Assembly (NCBI GenBank): GCA_020635515.1
Contig: JACJZS010000002.1
Span: forward strand, 1,350,001 to 1,414,000
From: Flavobacteriales bacterium
Lineage (GTDB): Bacteria; Bacteroidota; Bacteroidia; Flavobacteriales; Weeksellaceae
Direction of reading: 5' to 3'
DNA length: 64,000 bases
The translations under genes and the position numbers were made by a program. The notes beneath the pieces are model-generated. The model did not search any database. It had not been told where the DNA came from and saw nothing but the letters and a program-made list of their open reading frames with translations. Below are positions 17,438-26,617 of this stretch, in pieces; position 1 is the stretch's first letter, and each line of letters begins with the position of its first letter.

Positions 17438-19603
17438 ATGCTTCTTCCTACAACATATAGAAAAGTAATACACGTAGTTCTGTTTATTTTAATCATTGCC
17501 TTCCAGGTAGGTCTTTACTACTTTTGGAAAGAGCAAAAGGATAATAAAGAAAAACTATCGAGTGCAATAGAAAAGTTGCAAAAACCAAATGATGTAATGA
17601 GGTATACCAATCAAGCTACCTCGTATTATTTTGAAGCGGATAACTATTTTGCAAAATACCTTCAGGATTACGATAAGGAAACCTTAGAAGAATACAAGAA
17701 TTCCCTAAAAAAACTATCTTCTGTTCTTGATACATTACAACAAATAACGGTAAACGAAAGCGACCTTTCTGGAGTTGTAGAATCTAAGGCAGATGTAGCT
17801 ATGCAAATAGTAAGTATTAAGAAAAAATTGGACTCATTGATTGATGGAGGTTTGAAACCTATAAAAATATACAGTCCAGATGTTAATTCTGCATTAGAAA
17901 ATTTAAAGACCTACAATGCCTCTAATGCACTTCGGTCGATTACGTACGATACTATAATTACAAAGCCAGAAGAAGTTAAGAAAAAAGGATTATTAAAACG
18001 AATCGGTAAAGCAATATCGGGAGATGAAGAAGTAAAAAAGGAAAAAGTAGAAATACGAATTACCATGAAAGTTGGTAAAGAAAATAGTTCAGGTTCTTTT
18101 GCAGAGCAGATAGAACGTCTTGCTAGTGATATAAACAAGTATTATAAAAATTCATTTAAAGATGTACAAGATAAATACAAAGAGCAACTTAGAAGTACAT
18201 ACTATAAATTGCAAAATAAAGATAAAGAAGCAATTAAGTTAAATGAAAATATATTAAATGGAAGTAAAAGTATCATTAGTTTTTATTCGTCTGCGGCAAG
18301 TGAATTAGATCAAATTCGTCAAAAGAAACTTATAGTTCAGTATAATAAGGATATAGAAAAGCAAGGAGAGATTGTAAAGAAATTATTAGTTGGAATGGGA
18401 GTTGCGACATTGATTTTACTTTTTTATACCATAATTGCTCAAGTTTATGAAAATAAATTACAAAAAGCCAAGAAAATAGCGGAGCAGAATGATGAACTGA
18501 AAACTCGGGTATTGGGTATGCTTTCCCACGAAATGAGAGCACCGTTGAATATTATTTCTAACAAGTCATTAAAAGTACGAGAGAATGTAAGTTCTCCAAC
18601 AGCAATTAAGGATATAGATTCCATTCTATTTAGTTCTAATTCTTTAAATCTCACGGTAAATCAGATACTAGAATACATAAAGAAAGAGAATAGTGACTTA
18701 ACACTCAACAATATAAATTTATTTTTATATGATGAGGTGGAAGCAATAGTAAATTCATTGCAAACGCTTGCAGATATGAAAAAACTGCAATTAAATTTAA
18801 ATGCAGATGACAGTACAAAGCAAATTGTTTGGGCGGATAGCGTAAAAATCCATCAACTGTTTTATAATTTAGTTGGGAATTCTATCAAGTTTACGGATAA
18901 AGGTTCTATTACAATTCATACGAAAGTGGAAGAGCAAGAAGATAATAGACTTAAATTTTTTACTTCTATTGTTGATACAGGAGAAGGTATACCAAAAGAT
19001 GAAATTCCTTATATTTTCGATCAGTATTTTCAAAGTAAGACTCACAAAGATGCCAAATTAGGAATGGGATTGGGATTGAGTTTGTGTAAAGAAATTATAG
19101 AGAGATACGACGGAGAGGTATCTATTGATAGTGAAGTAGGAAAAGGAACTACGATTAGTTTTTATATGTATTTTAACTCTCCACAGCTATCTCAAGCAAC
19201 AAGTAAAGGAATCCTTAAAGAAGATATATTTACAAATAAAAAAGTAGCTATAGTAGATGATGATGTGTTTATACGCAAGGTTACAAAGAAACTGCTTGAA
19301 GATGTAGATTTTGAGGTAATAGAATTTGATTCAGCTCAAAAGATGATTAATTATTTAGGGGAAAATAAAGTAGACTTAATTATAACAGATATACAGCTTC
19401 CAGAAATTTCTGGTTTTGATTTGGCGGAAAAAGTAAAAAAATCTAGAAATACACAAAATACAAAAACTCCTATTTTAGCAATTACGGGAGATTATACCAT
19501 GAATGTAGATAGAGTTCAGAAGCACCAAATTGATGATTTTTTAACCAAACCAATCAATCAAGAAGAGTTTTACACTAAAATTATTAATCTTTTACAAAAG
19601 TAA
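17438..19603 (+). CDS. hybrid sensor histidine kinase/response regulator
   Basis: A 721-residue membrane sensor. TM1 lies at about residues 8-28 and TM2 near 320-340, enclosing a ~290-residue, coiled-coil-rich periplasmic sensor region. Then come a HisKA domain with the phospho-accepting His in MLSHEMRAPLN (about 364), HATPase_c (N box NLVGNSIKF, G boxes DTGEGIP and GMGLGLSL) and a C-terminal receiver domain (IVDDD, phospho-Asp in IITDIQLPE at about 651, Lys in FLTKP). No output domain is fused, so a phosphorelay partner is expected. An in-frame TTG at 17414 is possible, but the ATG at 17438 starts cleanly before TM1. Signal unknown. Confidence 0.9.
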   Translation: MLLPTTYRKVIHVVLFILIIAFQVGLYYFWKEQKDNKEKLSSAIEKLQKPNDVMRYTNQATSYYFEADNYFAKYLQDYDKETLEEYKNSLKKLSSVLDTLQQITVNESDLSGVVESKADVAMQIVSIKKKLDSLIDGGLKPIKIYSPDVNSALENLKTYNASNALRSITYDTIITKPEEVKKKGLLKRIGKAISGDEEVKKEKVEIRITMKVGKENSSGSFAEQIERLASDINKYYKNSFKDVQDKYKEQLRSTYYKLQNKDKEAIKLNENILNGSKSIISFYSSAASELDQIRQKKLIVQYNKDIEKQGEIVKKLLVGMGVATLILLFYTIIAQVYENKLQKAKKIAEQNDELKTRVLGMLSHEMRAPLNIISNKSLKVRENVSSPTAIKDIDSILFSSNSLNLTVNQILEYIKKENSDLTLNNINLFLYDEVEAIVNSLQTLADMKKLQLNLNADDSTKQIVWADSVKIHQLFYNLVGNSIKFTDKGSITIHTKVEEQEDNRLKFFTSIVDTGEGIPKDEIPYIFDQYFQSKTHKDAKLGMGLGLSLCKEIIERYDGEVSIDSEVGKGTTISFYMYFNSPQLSQATSKGILKEDIFTNKKVAIVDDDVFIRKVTKKLLEDVDFEVIEFDSAQKMINYLGENKVDLIITDIQLPEISGFDLAEKVKKSRNTQNTKTPILAITGDYTMNVDRVQKHQIDDFLTKPINQEEFYTKIINLLQK

Positions 19604-19609
19604 CTAATA

Positions 19610-20563
19610 TTGACAGAACTTGTTATTCAAATAGATGGAATAGAATTAAGTGAGTTTTATGGGGAAAATAATGCTCATTTTAAGAAAATTAAAGAACACT
19701 TCCCTAAGTTAAAAATAGTAGGAAGAGATAGAAACATAACTGTAAATGGAGAGGAACAAGAATTATTAGAGTTCGAAAAAGCGATAAAAAGCATTATACA
19801 GTTTATAGGGGAATATAATCACATTTCAGTGGAAGATTTAGAGAAATTTCTTACTAAAAAGTGGGTTTTAACTCCTTCGGAAGCTTCTGGAGATGATATT
19901 TTAGTGCATGGAGTAGGAGGAAAAAAAATTAAGGCAAAGACACCGAATTTAAGAAAGTTAGTACGTCTATCTGAAAGTAACGATATGGTTTTTGCTATAG
20001 GTCCTGCGGGGACGGGAAAAACATATACAGGAGTGGCATTGGCAGTTCGGGCATTAAAAAATAGAGAAGTAAAAAGAATTGTTCTTACACGTCCTGCAGT
20101 AGAGGCAGGAGAAAGCTTAGGTTTCCTTCCTGGTGATTTAAAGGAGAAATTAGATCCATACTTGCAACCATTGTATGACGCTCTAAAGGATATGATTCCT
20201 ATGGAAAAACTTTCGGCATACATAGAAAAAGGAATTATTGAAGTTGCACCATTGGCTTTTATGCGAGGACGAACATTAGATGAAGCTTTTGTGATTTTAG
20301 ATGAGGCTCAGAATACGACGCATTCACAGATGAAAATGTTTCTGACGAGAATGGGAAAGAATGCTAAATTTATAGTTACAGGAGACCCTTCACAGATAGA
20401 TTTACCAATTAATCAAAAATCAGGACTTAAAACTTCCATGAAAATTCTAAACGATACTCAAGGAATAGGATTTATATACTTAGATGATAGTGATGTTGTT
20501 CGTCATCCGCTTGTTAGAAAAATATTGCAAGCATATGCAAAAAATGATGTAGATAAAAGATGA
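19610..20563 (+). CDS. phoH: PhoH family ATPase
   Basis: A 317-residue PhoH-like P-loop protein, probably an RNA-linked ATPase/helicase. An N-terminal KH-like segment (about 1-75) is followed by the PhoH domain, with Walker A GPAGTGKT at about 131-138, LTRPAVEAGE and Walker B FVILDEAQN. The start is TTG at 19610: an in-frame TAA lies only three codons upstream and the next Met is near residue 125. It follows the kinase gene after 6 nt and overlaps folA by 4 bp (ATGA). Confidence 0.93.
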   Translation: MTELVIQIDGIELSEFYGENNAHFKKIKEHFPKLKIVGRDRNITVNGEEQELLEFEKAIKSIIQFIGEYNHISVEDLEKFLTKKWVLTPSEASGDDILVHGVGGKKIKAKTPNLRKLVRLSESNDMVFAIGPAGTGKTYTGVALAVRALKNREVKRIVLTRPAVEAGESLGFLPGDLKEKLDPYLQPLYDALKDMIPMEKLSAYIEKGIIEVAPLAFMRGRTLDEAFVILDEAQNTTHSQMKMFLTRMGKNAKFIVTGDPSQIDLPINQKSGLKTSMKILNDTQGIGFIYLDDSDVVRHPLVRKILQAYAKNDVDKR

Positions 20564-21048
20564 TTACAATAATAGTTGCATACTCCGAAAATAGAATTAT
20601 AGGAAGTAATAACTCTTTACTTTGGAAGATTTCTGATGATTTAAAAAGATTCAAAAAGTTAACATTAAATCATCCAATAATAATGGGACGGAAAACATTT
20701 GATTCGTTGCCGAATCCTCTTCCTAAAAGGCAAAATATTGTGATTAGTAGAAATCCAGAGAAATTGCCAGAACAAGTATATGGTGTTGATTCGTTGGAAA
20801 AAGCAATAGAAAAAGCAAAAGAATTTGATTCTGATGTATTTATTATAGGAGGAGGAGAGATTTATAAACAAGCACTTCCTTATGCCGATGTGTTAGAAGT
20901 TACGCTTGTTCATACAGAAATAGAAGGCGATACTTCATTTCCGTATTTGGATATGAATCAGTGGAGTATTTTGTCAAACGAAACGTTTTTTAAATCAGAT
21001 AAAAATGAATATGATTTTACTTTTATTACGTATATGAGGAATAAGTAG
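20560..21048 (+). CDS. folA: dihydrofolate reductase
   Basis: DHFR reduces dihydrofolate to tetrahydrofolate with NADPH. The 162-residue length is normal. Motifs include IVAYSENRIIGSNNSLLWKISDDLKRFK with the catalytic acidic residue, IIMGRKTFDSLP, IVISRN, FIIGGGEIYKQALPYADVLEVT. The start overlaps phoH by 4 bp, so the two are probably coupled. Confidence 0.97.
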   Translation: MITIIVAYSENRIIGSNNSLLWKISDDLKRFKKLTLNHPIIMGRKTFDSLPNPLPKRQNIVISRNPEKLPEQVYGVDSLEKAIEKAKEFDSDVFIIGGGEIYKQALPYADVLEVTLVHTEIEGDTSFPYLDMNQWSILSNETFFKSDKNEYDFTFITYMRNK

Positions 21049-21137
21049 TTAAGAATTTATTAATTTATAATGATTCTAAATTAGTATTCATTAAATAAGT
21101 TCTGATGTAAATCGTTCGACTAATAAAATTTTTGAAT

Positions 21138-21145
21138 TAAATTTG
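21138..21145 (+). promoter_or_regulatory. -7 box of the cbb3 oxidase operon promoter
   Basis: TAAATTTG at 21138-21145 fits the consensus. A poor -33 match (TTCG at 21116-21119) lies 18 nt upstream. The ccoS ATG begins only 8 nt after the box, so the mRNA would have almost no leader. Confidence 0.45.
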
Positions 21146-21153
21146 CAAAACCT

Positions 21154-21306
21154 ATGGAGGTATTGTTTTTAATGATATTATGTAGTGTTTCGCTAGCAGG
21201 GATATTTCTTGTGGTCTTTATATATAGTGTTAAAAAAGGTCAGTTCGAAGAAGACGAATCTCCTGCAATTCGTATATTAGATAATACAAAAGATATTGAA
21301 AATTAA
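21154..21306 (+). CDS. ccoS: cbb3-type oxidase assembly protein CcoS
   Basis: A 50-residue small membrane protein. One N-terminal transmembrane helix (MEVLFLMILCSVSL and following, residues about 2-24) leads into the conserved SVKKGQFEEDESPAIRIL tail that defines CcoS. CcoS is needed for cofactor insertion into cbb3 oxidase. It opens the operon, 17 nt before ccoNO. In many relatives the copper ATPase gene ccoI precedes it, but here folA does. Met7 (21172) is an alternative start, but Met1 fits the family better. Confidence 0.9.
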   Translation: MEVLFLMILCSVSLAGIFLVVFIYSVKKGQFEEDESPAIRILDNTKDIEN

Positions 21307-21323
21307 ATAATTATATAAGAAAT

Positions 21324-23606
21324 ATGGAAGTCCAGAAGTTTTATTATGACAACCGAATAGTTAAAGCGTTTACGTATGCAACTATTTTTTGGGGAGTAAT
21401 TGGGTTTATTTTAGGATTAACAGTTGCCTCACTTCTTGTTTGGCCAGAGATACCTGAATACTTATTTGGAAGTGAAACGATTTCTGGTCTTTTTGGTTCC
21501 GATTTAGAATCTTTGATTAGTAGTCAAGGATATTTTGGGTTTGGTAGATTAAGAATGCTTCATACTTCTGCAGTTATTTTTGCGTTTGTAGGGAATAGTA
21601 TTTTTGCAGGAGTGTATTACTCACTTCAGCGACTGTTGAAAACTAGAATGTATTCAGATTTGCTAAGTTGGATTAACTTTTGGGGTTGGCAATTGGTAAT
21701 TGTGTTGGTGGTAATTACGTTCTTTATGGGGATTAATACTTCAAAAGAATATGCAGAACATGAATGGCCGATAGATATACTTACTGCACTTATTTGGGTA
21801 ATATTTGGAATTAACATGTTTGCTACGATTTCAGTTCGTCGTGTGCGTCACTTGTATGTAGCAATATGGTTTTATATAGCAACTTGGATTGGAATCACAA
21901 TGTTGCATATATTCAATAACTTAGCAATTCCATTAGACTGGAATGTATTTCACCCGAAAAGTTATTCTGTATATGCAGGTGTTCAAGATGCATTGGTTCA
22001 ATGGTGGTACGGACATAATGCTGTGGCATTTTTCTTAACAACACCAGTTTTAGGACTTATGTATTATTTTATGCCAAAGGCAGCAAATCGTCCTGTCTTT
22101 TCATATAAATTATCTATTATACACTTTTGGTCTTTGATTTTCATATACATTTGGGCGGGACCACACCATTTATTATATACAGCGTTACCAGCGTGGGCAC
22201 AAGCGTTAGGAACAGCTTTTTCTATAATGCTTATAGCACCATCTTGGGGAGGTATGCTTAATGGATTATTAACTTTGAGAGGAGCTTGGGATAAGGTGCG
22301 AGAAGAACCAATTTTAAAATTCTTTGTGGTTGCTGTTACATGTTATGGTATGGCAACATTCGAAGGACCTCTTCTAGCTACAAAAACATTAAATAAAATA
22401 GGACACTTTACGGATTGGGTTATTGCTCACGTGCATGTAGGAGCTTTAGGTTGGAATGGATTTATGGCTTTTGGTATTGTATACTATATAATTCCTAAGA
22501 TATTCAAAACTAAGCTATACTCAAAGTCGATGGCGAATGCTCATTTTTGGCTAGGTACACTAGGTATTATTTTCTATGTGGTTCCTATGTATATAAGTGG
22601 AATGACACAAGGATTAATATTAAGACAATTCAATGCTGATGGAACTCTTGCTTGGAAGAACTGGCTTGATATGATTACAGAAATTACGCCATATCTTATA
22701 TTAAGAGTAGTAGGAGGTACTCTTTATTTGACGGGAGCTATACTAATGGTAGTAAACGTAGTAGCTACAGTTTGGAATAAGAAGTTAGTTTCTAATGAAT
22801 ATGCAGAAGCTCCAGCACTTGCAAAAATATCTAAACAGAGAAAATCATCAGAAGGATTCCATTTATGGTTAGAAAGAATGCCTGTATATCTCTCTATTGG
22901 TTCGTTTGCTGTATTGGCAATAGGTGGAATGGTAGAAATACTACCTACATTAATGGTAAAATCCAATATACCAACTATATCATCTGTAAAACCATACACT
23001 CCTTTGGAACTTGAAGGAAGAGATTTGTATATAAGAGAAGGTTGTAATGCTTGTCATTCTCAGATGATACGTCCTTTTAGAGACGAAGTAGCTCGATTTA
23101 CAGGTGGTTGGACGGCTAAAGAATATTCAAAAGCAGGAGAGTTTGTTTATGATAGACCATTTTTATGGGGATCAAAACGAACAGGTCCTGATTTAGCAAG
23201 AGAAGGAAGAAAGAATCCTAGCTCTTGGCACTTTAAACATATGCTTGATCCTAGAAGTACTTCGGCAGGTTCTATAATGCCTAGATATCCATGGTTAATT
23301 GCAAATAAGTTAGATGATTCTAAGACAGCTGATAAGATAGAATTAATGAAGAATTCTTTTGATGTTCCATATACAGATGAGGATTTAGCGAATGTGATGA
23401 AAAATATGGAAGATCAACAGAAGCTTATTGCAGGAGAGATACTTAGTGAAGCAGCAGATATAAAAGCAGAATTTGAAAGAAAAGCGAAAACAGAAGGAGC
23501 AGACTTTGTTCCGCTTGAAAAGAGAGAAATCACAGCGTTAATTTCTTATCTACAAAGACTAGGACAGGATATTAAATCAATGGACACAGAAACAGCAAGC
23601 AAATAA
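21324..23606 (+). CDS. ccoNO: fused cbb3-type cytochrome c oxidase subunits I/II (CcoN-CcoO)
   Basis: The catalytic core of a high-affinity terminal oxidase, reducing O2 with electrons from c-type cytochromes and pumping protons. The 760-residue protein joins CcoN (residues about 1-490, many TM helices) to CcoO (about 500-760). CcoN ligands are seen in RMLHTSAVIF, WWYGHNAV, GPHHLLYT and HFTDWVIAHVHVGALG. CcoO has one heme c motif, CNACH at about 574-578, and a MPRYPWL region typical of the Met ligand. The fusion is usual in Flavobacteriia. Confidence 0.97.
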   Translation: MEVQKFYYDNRIVKAFTYATIFWGVIGFILGLTVASLLVWPEIPEYLFGSETISGLFGSDLESLISSQGYFGFGRLRMLHTSAVIFAFVGNSIFAGVYYSLQRLLKTRMYSDLLSWINFWGWQLVIVLVVITFFMGINTSKEYAEHEWPIDILTALIWVIFGINMFATISVRRVRHLYVAIWFYIATWIGITMLHIFNNLAIPLDWNVFHPKSYSVYAGVQDALVQWWYGHNAVAFFLTTPVLGLMYYFMPKAANRPVFSYKLSIIHFWSLIFIYIWAGPHHLLYTALPAWAQALGTAFSIMLIAPSWGGMLNGLLTLRGAWDKVREEPILKFFVVAVTCYGMATFEGPLLATKTLNKIGHFTDWVIAHVHVGALGWNGFMAFGIVYYIIPKIFKTKLYSKSMANAHFWLGTLGIIFYVVPMYISGMTQGLILRQFNADGTLAWKNWLDMITEITPYLILRVVGGTLYLTGAILMVVNVVATVWNKKLVSNEYAEAPALAKISKQRKSSEGFHLWLERMPVYLSIGSFAVLAIGGMVEILPTLMVKSNIPTISSVKPYTPLELEGRDLYIREGCNACHSQMIRPFRDEVARFTGGWTAKEYSKAGEFVYDRPFLWGSKRTGPDLAREGRKNPSSWHFKHMLDPRSTSAGSIMPRYPWLIANKLDDSKTADKIELMKNSFDVPYTDEDLANVMKNMEDQQKLIAGEILSEAADIKAEFERKAKTEGADFVPLEKREITALISYLQRLGQDIKSMDTETASK

Positions 23607-23611
23607 TAGCA

Positions 23612-23797
23612 ATGAAAGAAGAATCTACATACAGAAATACAATTAAAATGGTAACTTCTAGTGTTGAGAATGCTGGAGTGTATCAGTCGATAGCACTTGT
23701 ATTATTTGTCTTATTCTTTATTTCTGTGGTAATATTGGTACTATCTAGACCAAAAAATTATTATAAACAACAAACAAATCTACCTTTAGAAGATTAA
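23612..23797 (+). CDS. ccoQ: cbb3 oxidase small subunit, CcoQ-like
   Basis: A 61-residue protein with a single TM helix (about residues 25-47, SIALVLFVLFFISVVILVL) and a short charged tail ending in RPKNYYKQQTNLPLED. Position between ccoNO and ccoP and size indicate CcoQ, which stabilises the complex. Sequence alone would not be decisive. It begins 5 nt after ccoNO. Confidence 0.8.
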   Translation: MKEESTYRNTIKMVTSSVENAGVYQSIALVLFVLFFISVVILVLSRPKNYYKQQTNLPLED

Positions 23798-23812
23798 ATT
23801 AAAAATAAAAAT

Positions 23813-24688
23813 ATGAAACCTCGTCAGCCGATTATAATAACTATACTGATTGTTCTAGGACTTATTTCTGGAGCGTTCTTTATGTTTACTCAAAGTTCAG
23901 AGTTCTTTTCTTCAGCTATATTCTGGGTAACCTTAGTTTTAGGTGGAGTTGTAGTATTTATAAACAATTCTCTGAATAAGCTAATTGATATTAAAAAATA
24001 CAATATGCTTACAGAGGAGGAAAAAGAAGAATATAAAAGACTTCTTAAGATTCCTTATTTCCAAAGATTGAAACAAAGTGCTGTGGAAAAACAAGGAGAT
24101 AAAGATGAAAAAGACATGATTATAGATCATGGATTTGATGGTATATTGGAATTGGATAATGCACTTCCTAAGTGGTGGCTTGGATTATTCTATTTTGGAG
24201 TAGCATACTGTATTATATATCTAACTTCTTATGCATTCACGGAGTTTGCACACCCTTATGCAGAATACGATAAGGAAGTTGCACAAGCCAACATAGAAAT
24301 AGAAGAATATTGGAAAAATGCACCTAAAATAACCATTGATAATGCAGAATATAATCCGGATAATATTGCAGAAGGGAAACAATTATTCGAAACAACCTGT
24401 GTTTCTTGTCATAAAGAAGGTGGTGCAGGAGGTATAGGTCCTAATCTTACTGATGATTATTGGATAAACATTAAAGAGAAGGGATTATTTAAAAATGTTT
24501 TCTATATGGTTTATAACGGAAGTGAAAATAATCCTGCGATGAGAGCATTTGGTAAAGATGGTGAAATACCAGGTAGAGATATTGAAAAGATTGCGGCTTA
24601 TGTATATTACATAAATCAAGATATTCCTAATATTGCAGGAGGAGCTGCTCCGCAAGGAGAAAAAGCTACATGGAATGATGCGAGATAA
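23813..24688 (+). CDS. ccoP: cbb3-type oxidase subunit III, CcoP, mono-heme
   Basis: CcoP carries electrons to CcoO/CcoN. The 291-residue protein has N-terminal TM helices (about 7-50), the CcoP N-terminal domain with LPKWWLGLFYFGVAYCIIYL (about 120-140), and one cytochrome c domain with CVSCH at about 196-200 and a later Met. Classical proteobacterial CcoP has two heme c sites; only one CxxCH is present here. The cytochrome c domain is Gly-rich (EGGAGGIGPNL), as in cbb3-type domains. Confidence 0.95.
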   Translation: MKPRQPIIITILIVLGLISGAFFMFTQSSEFFSSAIFWVTLVLGGVVVFINNSLNKLIDIKKYNMLTEEEKEEYKRLLKIPYFQRLKQSAVEKQGDKDEKDMIIDHGFDGILELDNALPKWWLGLFYFGVAYCIIYLTSYAFTEFAHPYAEYDKEVAQANIEIEEYWKNAPKITIDNAEYNPDNIAEGKQLFETTCVSCHKEGGAGGIGPNLTDDYWINIKEKGLFKNVFYMVYNGSENNPAMRAFGKDGEIPGRDIEKIAAYVYYINQDIPNIAGGAAPQGEKATWNDAR

Positions 24689-24703
24689 TTAAAAATAAAA
24701 TTA

Positions 24704-26152
24704 ATGACCGAACAAGAATCTTCTTCGGTGCTTCAACCTAAAGGCTTTCGAGATTCCATTGGTACAATGGAGCAAAGTGGAAGCAGAAAGTGGATATTTC
24801 CGAAAAAACCAAAAGGGAAATTTACGAACTACAGAACGTATGTAAGTTGGGTCTTACTAGCAATTCTTTTTGTAGTTCCATTTGTAAAAGTGAATAATGG
24901 AAATCCTCTTTTTTTATTTAACGTTTTAAATCGGGAGTTTTTTATCTTTGGATTTCCTTTTTACCTTCAAGACTTTTATTTAATAGCAATAGGAATGGTG
25001 ACTTCTATCGTTTTTATTGTTTTGTTTACCGTTGTATTTGGTAGAATATTTTGTGGTTGGATTTGTCCTCAAACAATTTTTCTTGAGATGGTATTTAGAA
25101 AGATTGAATACTTGATAGATGGTGACAGAAACAAACAAATTAGACTTAGTAAACAAAAGTGGGATGCAGAAAAAATTAAAAAAAGAACACTAAAGTGGAC
25201 TATATTTTTTATTATTTCCTTTGTGATTTCTAATATGTTTCTTGCTTACATTATTGGAATAGATGCTTTAGAAAGATTGATTGTTTCAGGTCCAATTAAA
25301 CATTACGATACCTTTATAGCCCTGCTTATATTTACAGTATTATTCTTTTTTGTTTTTGCATGGTTTAGAGAACAGGCATGTACTTTGGTGTGCCCATATG
25401 GAAGATTGCAAGGAGTTTTAATAGATCAGAAGACCATTAATGTGGCATATGACTTTGTAAGGGGAGAAGGGGAAAATGGTCGGTCAAAATGGAGAAATGG
25501 AGAAGATAGGGAAAGTTTAGGTAAAGGAGATTGTATTGATTGTAATCAGTGTGTGGTGGTTTGTCCTACGGGTATAGATATAAGAGACGGATCTCAGCTA
25601 GAATGTGTAAACTGTACTGCTTGTATAGATGCTTGTGATGAAGTGATGGAAAAGGTAGGTTTACCCAAAGGATTAATTCGTTATGCGTCTGAAGATGAAA
25701 TCAAGAAAAAAGAAAAATTTAAGTTCACAGGAAGAATGTATGCGTATACAGCGGTTCTTTTACTTTTGATGGGACTTCTAATTTCATTGTTGTTTATGCG
25801 GAGTGATGTAGACGCAAAAATACTTCGTCAACCAGGAAGCAATTACATAGAACAAGATGGAGTTATTTCTAATCAATACCAATATACGCTTATAAATAAA
25901 ACCAATAAGCCGACCGTTTTACATTTTAGAATGGTAAAACCTAGTGATGCACAAGTTAAAATTATAGGAAGCGAGGATAAAATAACACTGAAACCAAGAG
26001 AAACAAAACAAGGGACACTCGTAATTTCTATAGTTTCCGATGAGGTAAATCAGACTAAGGAGAAGATTGAAATCGCTGTATTCGATGAAAATGAAAAAAT
26101 GATAGATACTTTTGATTCTACCTTTGCAGGACCACTACGATTAAGTTTTTAA
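24704..26152 (+). CDS. ccoG: cytochrome c oxidase accessory protein CcoG
   Basis: A 482-residue membrane ferredoxin-like protein that acts as a copper reductase in cbb3 maturation. It has about five TM helices, a CGWICPQTIFLEMVFRKIEYLIDG-type motif (split: CGWICPQTIF, then EYLIDGDRN), CTLVCPYGRLQG, and two 4Fe-4S clusters (CIDCNQCVVVCP about 277; CVNCTACIDACD about 304). A C-terminal FixG Ig-like domain follows the last TM helix (from about 375). It lies within the ccoS-safE operon. Confidence 0.96.
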   Translation: MTEQESSSVLQPKGFRDSIGTMEQSGSRKWIFPKKPKGKFTNYRTYVSWVLLAILFVVPFVKVNNGNPLFLFNVLNREFFIFGFPFYLQDFYLIAIGMVTSIVFIVLFTVVFGRIFCGWICPQTIFLEMVFRKIEYLIDGDRNKQIRLSKQKWDAEKIKKRTLKWTIFFIISFVISNMFLAYIIGIDALERLIVSGPIKHYDTFIALLIFTVLFFFVFAWFREQACTLVCPYGRLQGVLIDQKTINVAYDFVRGEGENGRSKWRNGEDRESLGKGDCIDCNQCVVVCPTGIDIRDGSQLECVNCTACIDACDEVMEKVGLPKGLIRYASEDEIKKKEKFKFTGRMYAYTAVLLLLMGLLISLLFMRSDVDAKILRQPGSNYIEQDGVISNQYQYTLINKTNKPTVLHFRMVKPSDAQVKIIGSEDKITLKPRETKQGTLVISIVSDEVNQTKEKIEIAVFDENEKMIDTFDSTFAGPLRLSF

Positions 26153-26161
26153 AAAGAATAT

Positions 26162-26617
26162 ATGTTTAAAAAATTTACTTGGGGACACGGCGTAGTATTA
26201 GCATTATTGGCTTTTATTGTGTTTATTTTATCTTTATTATATAAATATCAGTCTCAAGATAATGTTTTCGATTTAGTTACCGATGACTATTACGAAGAAG
26301 AATTAGTCTATCAAAACGAAATAGATGCTAAGAATAGAGCTAATAAACTTTCTGAAACGCCTATGGTAACCACAGAGTCAGAGGGATTTAAAATTGAATT
26401 TCCAAAAGAGTTTAATCAATCAAATACATCAGGGAAAATACTTTTAAGACACGCCTATATTAAAGATAAAGACGTGAAATCTAAGTTGATTCTGAATAGC
26501 GATAACCAAATGTTTATTCCCAGTACAGTATTAGATAAAGCTTCGTATACACTTATTATTTCTTGGGAAAAGGACAGTCTTAATTATCGAAAAGATTACG
26601 ATATAAAATGGGAATAA
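26162..26617 (+). CDS. ccoH: FixH/CcoH family protein
   Basis: A 151-residue protein with one N-terminal TM helix (about 8-28) and a periplasmic domain. VVLALLAFIVFILSLLYKYQ followed by DDYYEEELVYQNEID is characteristic of FixH, an assembly factor of cbb3 oxidase. It lies after ccoG, and its 3' end overlaps the next gene by 10 bp. Confidence 0.88.
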   Translation: MFKKFTWGHGVVLALLAFIVFILSLLYKYQSQDNVFDLVTDDYYEEELVYQNEIDAKNRANKLSETPMVTTESEGFKIEFPKEFNQSNTSGKILLRHAYIKDKDVKSKLILNSDNQMFIPSTVLDKASYTLIISWEKDSLNYRKDYDIKWE

